Assembly: GCA_947086895.1 (NCBI GenBank)
Contig: CAMUAR010000012.1
Span: 1-64,000, forward strand
Source of the DNA: an uncultured Lachnospiraceae bacterium
GTDB lineage: Bacteria > Bacillota > Clostridia > Lachnospirales > Lachnospiraceae
Length of the DNA: 64,000 nucleotides
Reading direction: 5' to 3'
This document shows positions 36,698 to 45,362 of this stretch, one piece after another. How positions within the stretch are numbered: position 1 is the first letter of the stretch; every line of letters starts with the position of its first letter. The notes beneath the pieces were generated by a model. The model searched no databases. It was not told where the DNA came from and saw nothing but the letters and a program-made list of their open reading frames with translations. The translations under genes were made by a program, and so were the position numbers.

Positions 36698-37822
36698 TTA
36701 TTGCTTCTGGCTCTGTATTTTTTCTAATTCTTCCTTGTAGGAATCCAGCTGCCCGGCATTGATCTCAAGCCTCTCTCTAATTTTCTGTCTGCGTGTATTT
36801 AAATGATGACGCACCTCCACCATCTCTTTTTCATCAAGCAGAGCCTCCGTCTGATACATCCAGATTTCTGCGTCCTTTACTCCTGCTGCCCGCAATGTCT
36901 CCACAAGCTGACGGCTGCACTGCTCAAGCATCTCCATACGCTTCCGGTAACGCTTCTGCTCTTCGCGCGTTTTCGTGTACTTTTCCCACAGCTGTGCAAG
37001 TTCCCTGTAACTTCCAACTTCATATTTTTCATAACAGTATTCCAGTGTGTTTGTGCTGTTGACAAGCTTTATTTTTACTTTATTGGTCAGCTGTATTACA
37101 CGGTTTGTCTTAAACGCCGATTCCTTGATAACGCGCTCGCAATTCGCCGCAGTCGCCGCAATATAAGCAACCATCGCCGTAGCCATCGCCGCAGTCAAAA
37201 GCAGCGGCAGCATCATATCCGCTTTTGTTGCTATCCCTGCCGCGACAAGAACTGTAAAAAGGATAACAACCATCACAATGCCTCCGACCGACAAATTTTT
37301 TAAAAACTGCTTCTTATCTTCCGCCTGTTCTTTTTCATACTGAATCACTGCCTTCTCCGCGTCGAGCTGTCTTAGATCTGACTGAACCATCTCAAGATAC
37401 TGTTCCTGCTCATATAAGTTCTTTAACTCCTGCGGCAGTATCTTCTCATATCGCTCCATCGCGCGGTATTTTTCTGTCGGTATGCGGTCGGCGTCGTTCT
37501 GATACTGAAAGCGCTCCTTTGTTATCTGACTGATACTGTAGGCGGCAGAATTGACTATCTCCCGCTCTTTTGGTTCCAGCCTGTCGATCTTCTGCATATC
37601 CGCCAGATACGAAGTCACTGCTTCATACTCCCTTTTTGACAGCTCAATCTGCCGCTCCAGTTCCGGCAGCTGACCTTGTATTTCCTCCATAATCTGTTCC
37701 GGCGGAATATCCACAGATTTTTTGCCGCGCTTATTTTTTTTTAATTTGCGCGGCTCTATATCAATATCCACCGTTTCTTCCATCGGTTCCAATTCTCTGC
37801 GCTTTTTTCTTCCTATTCTCAT
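36698..37822 (-). CDS. Coiled-coil membrane protein of the ATPase operon
   Basis: A 374-residue protein of unknown function. A very basic N-terminus (MRIGRKKRRELEP, then RKLKKNKRGKK) leads into a long coiled coil (about 45-175), two membrane helices (about 180-200 and 205-228: VGGIVMVVILFTVLVAAGIA, MMLPLLLTAAMATAMVAYIAA) and a second coiled coil (about 250-374). Both charged coils should face the cytoplasm. Its ATG overlaps the stop of the TPR gene (ATGA), so it is translated with it. Last gene of a four-gene operon; probably the membrane anchor of a complex containing the ATPase and TPR proteins. Confidence 0.7.
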   Translation of the reverse strand: MRIGRKKRRELEPMEETVDIDIEPRKLKKNKRGKKSVDIPPEQIMEEIQGQLPELERQIELSKREYEAVTSYLADMQKIDRLEPKEREIVNSAAYSISQITKERFQYQNDADRIPTEKYRAMERYEKILPQELKNLYEQEQYLEMVQSDLRQLDAEKAVIQYEKEQAEDKKQFLKNLSVGGIVMVVILFTVLVAAGIATKADMMLPLLLTAAMATAMVAYIAATAANCERVIKESAFKTNRVIQLTNKVKIKLVNSTNTLEYCYEKYEVGSYRELAQLWEKYTKTREEQKRYRKRMEMLEQCSRQLVETLRAAGVKDAEIWMYQTEALLDEKEMVEVRHHLNTRRQKIRERLEINAGQLDSYKEELEKIQSQKQ

Positions 37823-38694
37823 CCTGCGACACCTTTTATTTTTTCCTCTCCCGCCAGACGGCGTGCGCTCTTTCGGTAATCAGACTTCAGCTTTTCAAGC
37901 AGGGCGTCCGCCCCCTGATAATATTCCGCAATCTTTCCTTTTCCATTCAGTTCGCGCAGCCGCAAAAGCTCCTGAAAATCCGGCGTCTGTTCTGCCGCCA
38001 TCCCTGCAAGATAAAGTTCCTGCGTTATCTTATCAACTACCTCGCGGCGTGGTGAAAGTTCCTTTAACTCCTGATCAAGCAGCTGATCCTGTCCTGTCAA
38101 TTTCAGCGCCATCAGATACTGCCCTAACGATTCATCCGACTGGTTGAGCCGGTATGCTTCCTTAAAATGCTGCGGCGCAGAGCGAAACAACCCTGCTCTC
38201 ATTTCAAAGACCGCCAGATTATGCAGCATATTGCCATGTTCTGTCTCCGTAAAAACAGCCAGTTCTCCCGAATCCAAAATCTCTTTATATAACCGACCTG
38301 CTTCCGTCTCTCTCCCCTCAAGAAGCATTTGATCTGCGCCCCACTTTTTGCGCTGTATCGGTCTCATTTCAAAAAATGCGTCATAATCCTTTAAAAATTT
38401 TTTAATCTCCTGTTCTTCATAGTAATCTGTGCTGCAAAAAATCGCCACAATAATATCTTTTGCGCCTGCATGATTTTCACATAGCCGACGCAGATACTCC
38501 GCGCGCCCAGAAAGCCCTAATTCTTCACCGATAAACGTCAGAAGCCCTGCATCAAAAAGCTCATCCTGCATCACATAAGCTTTGTGGTAAAGCAAATGGC
38601 ATAATTCTTCCATACTTGAAACTGCCATCCCTACCGAGTGGAAAACATAAGGAGTTTTTGCCTGTTTTCCAATGCACATAATTACCTTTCCCAT
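37819..38694 (-). CDS. TPR-like protein of the ATPase operon
   Basis: A 291-residue, soluble, mostly helical protein. The first 40 residues (MGKVIMCIGKQAKTPYVFHSVGMAVSSMEELCHLLYHKAYVMQDEL) look like a conserved N-terminal module; TPR-like repeats follow (about 150-230: ADQMLLEGRETEAGRLYKEILDSG, MLHNLAVFEMRAGLFRSAPQHFKEAYRLNQSD). ATG at 38694 is chosen for SD GGAGGATATTT; the frame runs further upstream without support. The stop overlaps the start of the coiled-coil membrane protein by 4 nt, and the ATPase-like gene ends 17 nt upstream. Confidence 0.7.
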   Translation of the reverse strand: MGKVIMCIGKQAKTPYVFHSVGMAVSSMEELCHLLYHKAYVMQDELFDAGLLTFIGEELGLSGRAEYLRRLCENHAGAKDIIVAIFCSTDYYEEQEIKKFLKDYDAFFEMRPIQRKKWGADQMLLEGRETEAGRLYKEILDSGELAVFTETEHGNMLHNLAVFEMRAGLFRSAPQHFKEAYRLNQSDESLGQYLMALKLTGQDQLLDQELKELSPRREVVDKITQELYLAGMAAEQTPDFQELLRLRELNGKGKIAEYYQGADALLEKLKSDYRKSARRLAGEEKIKGVAG

Positions 38695-38710
38695 AAATAT
38701 CCTCCGCCGC

Positions 38711-39955
38711 CTACAATATCTGCTCCCATATTCTGCCCGTTTTCGCATAACTGCCAAAACCGAGATCTCGAATCTGGACAACCGGCGTTTCTCTGTCCGC
38801 ATAACTCAAAGACAATTCCAGCATCACGGTCTTATTTTCTCTTCTTATCAAATTTTCTAAAATCATCACTTCATGTACAGGTTCGCGCTTTAGGGCGTTG
38901 CTGACAAGAAACTCGATCTCCTGCGTACCGTCCAGCACCACACGCAGGCAGCCCCCTGCTTTTCTGTAATCCGTTCCCGCACACGACAATTCAACATAGC
39001 GCTCTTTCGAGTCTTGATACAACTTTACATAGATACTCTCCTGCGTCATATTTCCGCAGAGCAGCATATAGTCTGCATTGCTGCCGTCAGTTGTCATCTT
39101 TGCCGCGTAGCAGGCTCCTTTTGTATAAAGATTCTGTCCAAAAAATACACGCCTGCCCTCGCACAATTTTTTCATTGCCTCGTCCGCCCAGCCGCCTGCA
39201 AAACCAGCGCCGGTGATATACAGCGTTGTGACTGGCTGTCCCTGCAGCAGCTGTACTGCCAAGTTATAAAACCAATATCCTTTCCTTTCTTGCGTCTCAT
39301 CTTTTGCCGTAAGTTTCTTATATTTCTCCGAAAAATCTTCTTCGCGCGCCAGTACAACAATCGGCTGTCTTTTCTTTGAGCAGGAAAGTCTCTCATAATA
39401 GAAATGCTGTTCATCGCAGTCAAACAGCGCCACATCATTCACCCACAATTCCTGGGGCATATTAATACAATAATACATAAAGCACTCTGTATGGGAAACA
39501 AAACACAGCTTTTCTTTTCCAATCCCGACCCTTGAAAAAACTTCTGTAAGAGTTTCTTTCAGACCTTCCGCCTCCTTTGGCAGCGTCACTGCAAGTTTTG
39601 TCACCTCAGCCGTGCCGTAACACTGGCGCAGAAAACCAGACAGTTTTCTAAAATACTGCTCCATCAAAAGATCTGGCGTATACTCTTTTCCCCCAAGCAC
39701 AATACTGTCTTTTATCATCAATCGTCCAAGAAGCCCGCTGACCAGCTCCCCAGCCCCTCGCGCCGCAAGCCGGACTGCCTCCTGCCCGGCAAACCACTCT
39801 CCATCCGCCGTGCGCCTGCAAATTGCAGCGGGCATTAAAAGTTCTTGTTCTCTCCCGGAAAGACAGACGGACTCTGGCTGACCGGTTTTTTTGTTGAATC
39901 TGGAAAGCTGAGTAATGTCCCAGCCCAAATCAAGGCCATAGTAAAAGGATTCCAC
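38711..39955 (-). CDS. Hsp70/actin-like ATPase domain protein (DUF5716-like)
   Basis: A 414-residue protein with ASKHA-fold hallmarks: YYGLDLGWDITQLSRF at the N-terminus (phosphate-1 type DxG motif) and VTTLYITGAGFAGGWADEAMKKL (about 245-268, adenosine-motif type), with a strand-rich C-terminus (LELSLSYADRETPVVQIRDLGFG). It is shorter than DnaK and lacks a typical substrate-binding domain. I believe it corresponds to the family annotated DUF5716 in Lachnospiraceae; that name is from memory. Likely a nucleotide-driven switch for the large neighbouring protein, whose gene ends 11 bp upstream. Confidence 0.65.
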   Translation of the reverse strand: MESFYYGLDLGWDITQLSRFNKKTGQPESVCLSGREQELLMPAAICRRTADGEWFAGQEAVRLAARGAGELVSGLLGRLMIKDSIVLGGKEYTPDLLMEQYFRKLSGFLRQCYGTAEVTKLAVTLPKEAEGLKETLTEVFSRVGIGKEKLCFVSHTECFMYYCINMPQELWVNDVALFDCDEQHFYYERLSCSKKRQPIVVLAREEDFSEKYKKLTAKDETQERKGYWFYNLAVQLLQGQPVTTLYITGAGFAGGWADEAMKKLCEGRRVFFGQNLYTKGACYAAKMTTDGSNADYMLLCGNMTQESIYVKLYQDSKERYVELSCAGTDYRKAGGCLRVVLDGTQEIEFLVSNALKREPVHEVMILENLIRRENKTVMLELSLSYADRETPVVQIRDLGFGSYAKTGRIWEQIL

Positions 39956-39966
39956 AATATCGCCTC

Positions 39967-42900
39967 CTAATCCAAAATGATTCGGAACAAATGTTTCGCC
40001 TCATACTCCATCCTGATATACGCTCCGAGCAAGTCCAGCACCGCTGTTTCTTCCTTCATCTGATGCACGGTCAAAACCAGATTCAGATTGTCATACCTGC
40101 TGCCATGCCCATCAAAAAATCGATCCTCCAGCATTACAGACTTACTTTGAGTCAATTTTTCTTCGCTGTCGGACTGCTCAGTAATATAGTACTGCAGGCT
40201 CTCATCCTCAAACAAAACAAAACCATACACAAAGATCCCTAAAAAAGCATTTATCATCTCCGCTTCCTGAAAGTTTTCTTTTTCTCCGATCAGATAATGA
40301 ATCTTCACCTTGCTCTCAGGATCTGCATGGTATTCAACAAAATACTTATCATATATAGATTCCGGCAGTTTTACAAGCCGCTCAAAATTTCGAAAAAACG
40401 GCAGAAACAACCCGCGTTTTATAAATCCTTGCAGCTTATGCGCAATAAATCCCTCCTGCCGCTTTGTCAGATTTGTTTCTTCTGAATAGTGCTTTAACAG
40501 AGCAATCGTACAAATATCATCGTCCTCCACTGAAAGTTCACTCTCCATCACATCAAACAATCCAACGGGAATTAACCGGTCGTTTGTCAAATATTTATAA
40601 GCATAATAGCACAAATAAGCGCGAATCAGCTTTCGGTTTGTACCGTACCGGCAATAACTTGAAAATACCGCCTGTGTACTTTCAATACAGTTCTCCGCAA
40701 AAAGAATCTGTCCAAGCAAGCTCTCCTCCAAACCTTCGGTATCAAGTTCCGCATTTCTCGCTGCCTTCCAGACAGAATACATATTTTCTGTAGGACCATG
40801 ATAAAATTTGCATAAATATTCCAATACATTATCTTCGTATTTACCACAGTCAAATACGTACTGTGCAAGCCAAAGAAAACAGCGGTCTTTCCCTTTTTTC
40901 TTCTGTTCTGGAAGCAGTCTCTCCACAAGTTTCGAGAGACGTTTTGCGTCAAGCCCATCCACGCCAAACCGCACTACAGCCTCGAACGCCTGCTTGTCAA
41001 ACCCACGCATCAGCAATAAATTAGCTACTTTTACTCTGCTGCTTACATCAAGTTCATCAAGACTGACTTGTCCCAAATAATATTCAAACAGTTCGCTCTC
41101 GTAATTTTCATAATAGTACTCCATCAATTCATACACATAAAACTTTTTCAGTGTATGCGAAATTTCCTTCTGCTCGGCAATGCGCTGAAACAACTCCTGC
41201 TTTTTTTCCTCGTGTTTATGAGATCGGACAGTCTGTTCTGCCAAGCAGAGCAGCAAAGACAAATCCTCTCCCCCCGCCTCGTAGCTCTCCCACAAACAAC
41301 GATCCAGATCTGTCAGCTTTTCCATTTTCACAAGCCGCTTTCCTCCAGTGTAAGATGCCACGCCAGCTCTTTCACTGGAACCGTCAAAATTTCTGACCGG
41401 ATAGTATGCGCCCTTCTGATCGATAAGAAACACTTCTGCGCCCTCGGTACACAATATCACATAAGAAGAACCATTTACAAGCGGAATTGTAACGCCGTCC
41501 AAAAGCTCAGGATGGCATACATAAACACCGGTCATACATTCAATCTCACACGAAACGCGCCATGTAAAAGCAATCTGCGGCAAATATCGGTATCCCTCAT
41601 TATCCAGCATTCCTGATACAAAAATATCATTGTAAATTACAGCAAGATTTGTATTTATCTCTGCGGCGCGCATTCTTTCAGCCGCAAACTCTTCCATCTC
41701 TTTTTGATACTTTCGATAAAGTTCAGGGCTGTCCTGTTTGTGCCGTACAAGATTTGCATACAATAATGCTTTTTTTCGATTGCTCAGTTCATTGCTGTGC
41801 GAAAAGTACATATAAATGCTAGGATCAATCTCCTCCGTGGAAGATTCATCCATACAATACATATAATATTCCGGCAGTTCTGTAATCCGAATTTGTTCCC
41901 GAACACCGAGTTTCATCCATCGGAAATACATTGTAGATTTCTCACCGCCGCGGATAATTAACGTACACAGGACTTCTAAAAGTTCTTTGTCCGGCCACTG
42001 CTCATAACATCCCGCAAGAACATGATACAAAAGCGGCGACATTTTTTTCTCGCGCATAGAAAGATAGATAATCTGGCGCAAAAGTCCATCATTTATATAA
42101 TGATATTTTACTGCAAAACATAGTAATTGCAGTGAGAAACTATCCAGAGTGCGCAGCAGCGGCGGCTCTTCTCTCACTGCTGCCAACGCTTCAAACATCA
42201 ATACGGGACAGCATCTTTCCTGCGCGGCAAACTCTCGAATCACAGTAAGTCTTGTATCTTTCTCCTGATATTTTTTATCAATATACAGCAAGTACCATAA
42301 CAAAAGCCAGCGATCCGAATGCTTCTGGTACAATTCTCTGATTTTCTCCACGGCTTCCTGGTATGGCACAGCCGGATTTTTCTGCAATGTATACAGATAA
42401 CAAAGACCGCCTTCCGCCTCCGGACATTCTTCTAAAAGCTTGCGCGCCTCCGGTTCATCAAAATAAAAAAGTGCATTTTTCGCTGCTAACTCTCTTCCTG
42501 ACGCCTGCCACACATGAATTTGGTACAACCTTGCAAGCAGTTTGGCAAAAGGTGCGGTTTCCTCCTGTCGAAACACAGTCAGCTGCCGTTCCGCTTCCGC
42601 AAAATATTGTTTCGCATCGCGCTGACCGCTCCGAAATAACAGATAATTTTTTGTAAGATACGACTCGGCCTGACGCAATCTTCCCCGTCTCTCCCACTGT
42701 TCTGGCAGTCTGTGCTCTACCCGGCAGCAGACTGCCGCTTCCATTGTTCCTCGAAAAGAAGAAACTTTAATATGCGCATAATGAATACCTGGTTTTAAAC
42801 CGATCGGCTGCACGACAAATCCAACGTAGGCATACCCGTCCACAAAATCACTCGAAGCAAGTTCTTTGCGCTCTAAGCGCAGAAATTCTGCGTCGCAGGA

Positions 42901-43581
42901 CAATTCATAGCGCGCGTAGCCCCATCCGCTCTTTTTAAAAACCAGCTTGTCCATAAATTGATAGTTCATCGCGCTGTACTGAAATTCTGTCGTCTCAAGC
43001 GCAGCATCGAAAGGCGCCTTTTTTCCGGCGGCCACAAGAAACTGTTCCAGCGCCTGACCGCGCTGTTTTGTCGCTGCCAGCGTGCGGTACAACGGCTCGA
43101 ATGTCTTATCCTGATAAAATAAAGCATCTGCAAACTGCTGCCCGAAAAATAATTCTTCCGCCTCCTGCCAATTATCCTTCGCCAAGCTGGTAAACTCGAA
43201 CAGATCGCTTACTTCTTTTGAAGATGTGTGCAGACAGGGCTGAATAACGTCCGCCTTGTAGGGCAGCCAGGTCTCCCCCGCATCTGTGACAATGCACAAT
43301 CTTCCCTCAAGCGTTTCTCCTACCCTTAAATGCTCCGCGTGAAATATGTAACGGATCTCATTTTCCTCACCGACAAACAGCTCTTTCTCAATCTCAAACA
43401 GTATTTGATCCGAATAGATAACGCCTTTCATCCGCCGCTTTTTCTTATTGCTGACTGTGAAACTTCCATAACATGGCTTTCCGGCCTCGGCACGTATATC
43501 AATTTGTTCCGTGGAGAGCAGCAGCGGCGGTAGCTGATATTCAAATTTTCCTTTGGCTAACTGCTCAATTTTTTCTTTCAC
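39967..43581 (-). CDS. Giant protein of the ATPase operon (DUF5717-like)
   Basis: A 1204-residue protein of unknown function, probably the family called DUF5717 (from memory). Two beta-sandwich-like segments lie at the N-terminus (about 20-125, AEAGKPCYGSFTVSNKKKRRM..., and about 190-300), then helical repeats (about 310-640 and 780-1130) of superhelical type, separated by a strand-rich insert (about 660-760) with the sequence ITTYNDIF-like YNDIFVSG. No signal peptide or membrane helix is seen. The GTG at 43581 has the SD GGGGGGACGGA and lies about 55 nt after the predicted transcription start; the frame's first ATG (43644) would precede that start. First gene of the operon. Confidence 0.65.
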   Translation of the reverse strand: MKEKIEQLAKGKFEYQLPPLLLSTEQIDIRAEAGKPCYGSFTVSNKKKRRMKGVIYSDQILFEIEKELFVGEENEIRYIFHAEHLRVGETLEGRLCIVTDAGETWLPYKADVIQPCLHTSSKEVSDLFEFTSLAKDNWQEAEELFFGQQFADALFYQDKTFEPLYRTLAATKQRGQALEQFLVAAGKKAPFDAALETTEFQYSAMNYQFMDKLVFKKSGWGYARYELSCDAEFLRLERKELASSDFVDGYAYVGFVVQPIGLKPGIHYAHIKVSSFRGTMEAAVCCRVEHRLPEQWERRGRLRQAESYLTKNYLLFRSGQRDAKQYFAEAERQLTVFRQEETAPFAKLLARLYQIHVWQASGRELAAKNALFYFDEPEARKLLEECPEAEGGLCYLYTLQKNPAVPYQEAVEKIRELYQKHSDRWLLLWYLLYIDKKYQEKDTRLTVIREFAAQERCCPVLMFEALAAVREEPPLLRTLDSFSLQLLCFAVKYHYINDGLLRQIIYLSMREKKMSPLLYHVLAGCYEQWPDKELLEVLCTLIIRGGEKSTMYFRWMKLGVREQIRITELPEYYMYCMDESSTEEIDPSIYMYFSHSNELSNRKKALLYANLVRHKQDSPELYRKYQKEMEEFAAERMRAAEINTNLAVIYNDIFVSGMLDNEGYRYLPQIAFTWRVSCEIECMTGVYVCHPELLDGVTIPLVNGSSYVILCTEGAEVFLIDQKGAYYPVRNFDGSSERAGVASYTGGKRLVKMEKLTDLDRCLWESYEAGGEDLSLLLCLAEQTVRSHKHEEKKQELFQRIAEQKEISHTLKKFYVYELMEYYYENYESELFEYYLGQVSLDELDVSSRVKVANLLLMRGFDKQAFEAVVRFGVDGLDAKRLSKLVERLLPEQKKKGKDRCFLWLAQYVFDCGKYEDNVLEYLCKFYHGPTENMYSVWKAARNAELDTEGLEESLLGQILFAENCIESTQAVFSSYCRYGTNRKLIRAYLCYYAYKYLTNDRLIPVGLFDVMESELSVEDDDICTIALLKHYSEETNLTKRQEGFIAHKLQGFIKRGLFLPFFRNFERLVKLPESIYDKYFVEYHADPESKVKIHYLIGEKENFQEAEMINAFLGIFVYGFVLFEDESLQYYITEQSDSEEKLTQSKSVMLEDRFFDGHGSRYDNLNLVLTVHQMKEETAVLDLLGAYIRMEYEAKHLFRIILD

Positions 43582-43643
43582 TCCGTCCCCCCGTTTCACC
43601 TTGTGTTTCGGCAGACATCCGGTCATACCGCAATTGTTACACA

Positions 43644-43672
43644 ATTATATCACTTTCACCGCCTCTTTTCAA
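43644..43672 (-). promoter_or_regulatory. Sigma-A promoter of the four-gene ATPase operon
   Basis: TTGAAA (43672-43667), 17-nt spacer, TATAAT (43649-43644) on the minus strand. Transcription should start near 43637, which rules out the upstream ATG at 43644 as the start of the giant protein. Confidence 0.85.
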
Positions 43673-43724
43673 TTTGAAAACTGATTTTGTATATACAAAT
43701 CACAAAAAATGCGATTCTCACGGC

Positions 43725-43753
43725 TTTACAAGGTGCAATTTTCGTGGTATGAT
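43725..43753 (+). promoter_or_regulatory. Sigma-A promoter of the orphan FliD-like gene
   Basis: TTTACA (43725-43730), 17-nt spacer, TATGAT (43748-43753), 38 bp before the start codon. It is divergent from the ATPase-operon promoter. No sigma-28 motif is present, unlike at the flagellar locus. Confidence 0.8.
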
Positions 43754-43791
43754 AACGGTGTAGTAGTATAATAATGAAAGGGGGTATAGGC

Positions 43792-45072
43792 ATGATACAG
43801 GCATATAACCACTTTTTAACTGAATATTATTCGAGACTCTCCGCCCATTCCTTGGCTCATAAGCAAAAGGAGTTGAAAGAAGTATACAGCCGTATTGTGA
43901 GCATGAGCCGCCGCACGGCCTACTACAAACTAGACCTGTCGAAAGAAAAGCAATTTTTTTCTCTTTCCTTGAAAGATTCGGCACTTACCATGTCAGAGAC
44001 ATTAAACGAGCTGTCTGACGTATTTCAAAAACCTGCGGAGATAAAGCGTGTCTGTTCTTCCAACCCAAAAGCAGTGGCAGCTACCCTGCTTGGCAAAGGG
44101 GGAACCTCGTTCACTGCACCGGTATCCATCCGTGTACACCAACTGGCAAAGCCGCAAGTCAACGAAGGTCGTTTTGTTCCTTCCAAAGATAATGGTCCTG
44201 CACCGGGTTCTTATCGGTTTCATGTTCAGACAGGGGACGAGGACTATGAATTCTCCTACAAGATCACCAGCAGTTCATCGAATGAAGACCTGATGAAAAA
44301 GCTTGTCGATTTTATCAATCAATCCAATATTGATATCCAGGCAAGTTTTGAAGGTGATTCGGCAGGCGGACTTTCCCGCATTGTGCTGAATTCTTCCAGG
44401 ACGGGAGTTCCAGAAGGCGAAACGTTGACTTTTTCCATTTTTGACGAGCAGCGTGAAGATGGCGCAGCAGGACTTGTCTCCTACTTTGGGCTTGACCAGG
44501 TGTCTCAGCCTCCTTCTCATGCAAGCTTTTCGGTCAACGGGAAAGAACACACAAACGCAAACAACCAATTCACGCTGAACCGGAATATCTCCGTTTCACT
44601 GAAACAGGCTGTGGATACCGAAATAACACTCTCCCCGGAGACAACGGAAGAAAAACTTGAAAAAGCAGTTGGAGAATTTTTAAAAAGCTACAACACCATT
44701 GTTGACCTGACTAAGAACAGTCCTGCCGGCAACCGCCGATCCGCAAGACTTCAGATAGAGTTAAATCATATTTTTTCCACCGCTCAGGAAACTTTGGCAG
44801 CGGTTGGCTTATCTCACGGCGAGGATCATACATTGTCTTTTGACCCGCAGGCGCTGCTTCGCCCTGAAACAAGACAACAGCTCAAAGCGATGTTCGAGGA
44901 ACCAGACGGACTGTTGGCTCAGCTTTCCCGAAAAATGCGGGATGTTGCTATAAATCCAATGGAATATGTCGATAAGATTATTATTACTTACCCAAATCTT
45001 TCCCGTCCAGGTTTTTCCAATCCATACTGCACATCGCTCTACAGCGGCATGATGTTCAACTCTTATTGCTGA
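43792..45072 (+). CDS. Orphan FliD-like protein
   Basis: A 426-residue protein with FliD-type middle and C-terminal regions: FTAPVSIRVHQLAKPQVNEGRF (the FliD-N style VQVKQLA strand), YEFSYKITSSSSNEDLMKKLVDFINQSN, SFSVNGKEHTNANNQFTLNRNISVSLKQ and EFLKSYNTIVDLTKNSPAG. It lacks the MSGLDT N-terminal signature and the full C-terminal coiled coil of a filament cap, and ends in a Tyr/Cys-containing tail. ATG at 43792 has AAAGGGGGT upstream; an ATG six codons earlier overlaps that SD. It stands alone behind a vegetative promoter. It may be a cap paralogue for an alternative filament or a surface adhesin; function unknown. Confidence 0.7.
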   Translation: MIQAYNHFLTEYYSRLSAHSLAHKQKELKEVYSRIVSMSRRTAYYKLDLSKEKQFFSLSLKDSALTMSETLNELSDVFQKPAEIKRVCSSNPKAVAATLLGKGGTSFTAPVSIRVHQLAKPQVNEGRFVPSKDNGPAPGSYRFHVQTGDEDYEFSYKITSSSSNEDLMKKLVDFINQSNIDIQASFEGDSAGGLSRIVLNSSRTGVPEGETLTFSIFDEQREDGAAGLVSYFGLDQVSQPPSHASFSVNGKEHTNANNQFTLNRNISVSLKQAVDTEITLSPETTEEKLEKAVGEFLKSYNTIVDLTKNSPAGNRRSARLQIELNHIFSTAQETLAAVGLSHGEDHTLSFDPQALLRPETRQQLKAMFEEPDGLLAQLSRKMRDVAINPMEYVDKIIITYPNLSRPGFSNPYCTSLYSGMMFNSYC

Positions 45073-45230
45073 CGCTTCAATCTTTCATTGATATTTAAAT
45101 AATTTGTAAATATTTTGACAAACTACTGCCACCGTAACATATTATACTGTGTGCTGACGAGAAGTTTCGGTCGCTGTTTACCAGCGATCCAATTTACAGA
45201 ACAACACTTGCCATTTCCATCCAAAAGAAC

Positions 45231-45264
45231 AAAATTTTTGGGGAGTAAACTCCCCAAAAATTTT
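45231..45264. terminator. Bidirectional terminator after the FliD-like gene
   Basis: A perfect 16-bp inverted repeat (AAAATTTTTGGGGAGT with its complement, 45231-45264) with A- and U-rich flanks on both strands. It ends the FliD-like transcript about 160 bp after its stop. Confidence 0.85.
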
Positions 45265-45362
45265 ATTTGCCTTACCTTTTCCTACCGACACCGGCAGCAG
45301 AATAAGAAAAGAGGATGGTAACAAGTATTACTGCCACAGCATAATAGAAAGGTGGTTTTTTC

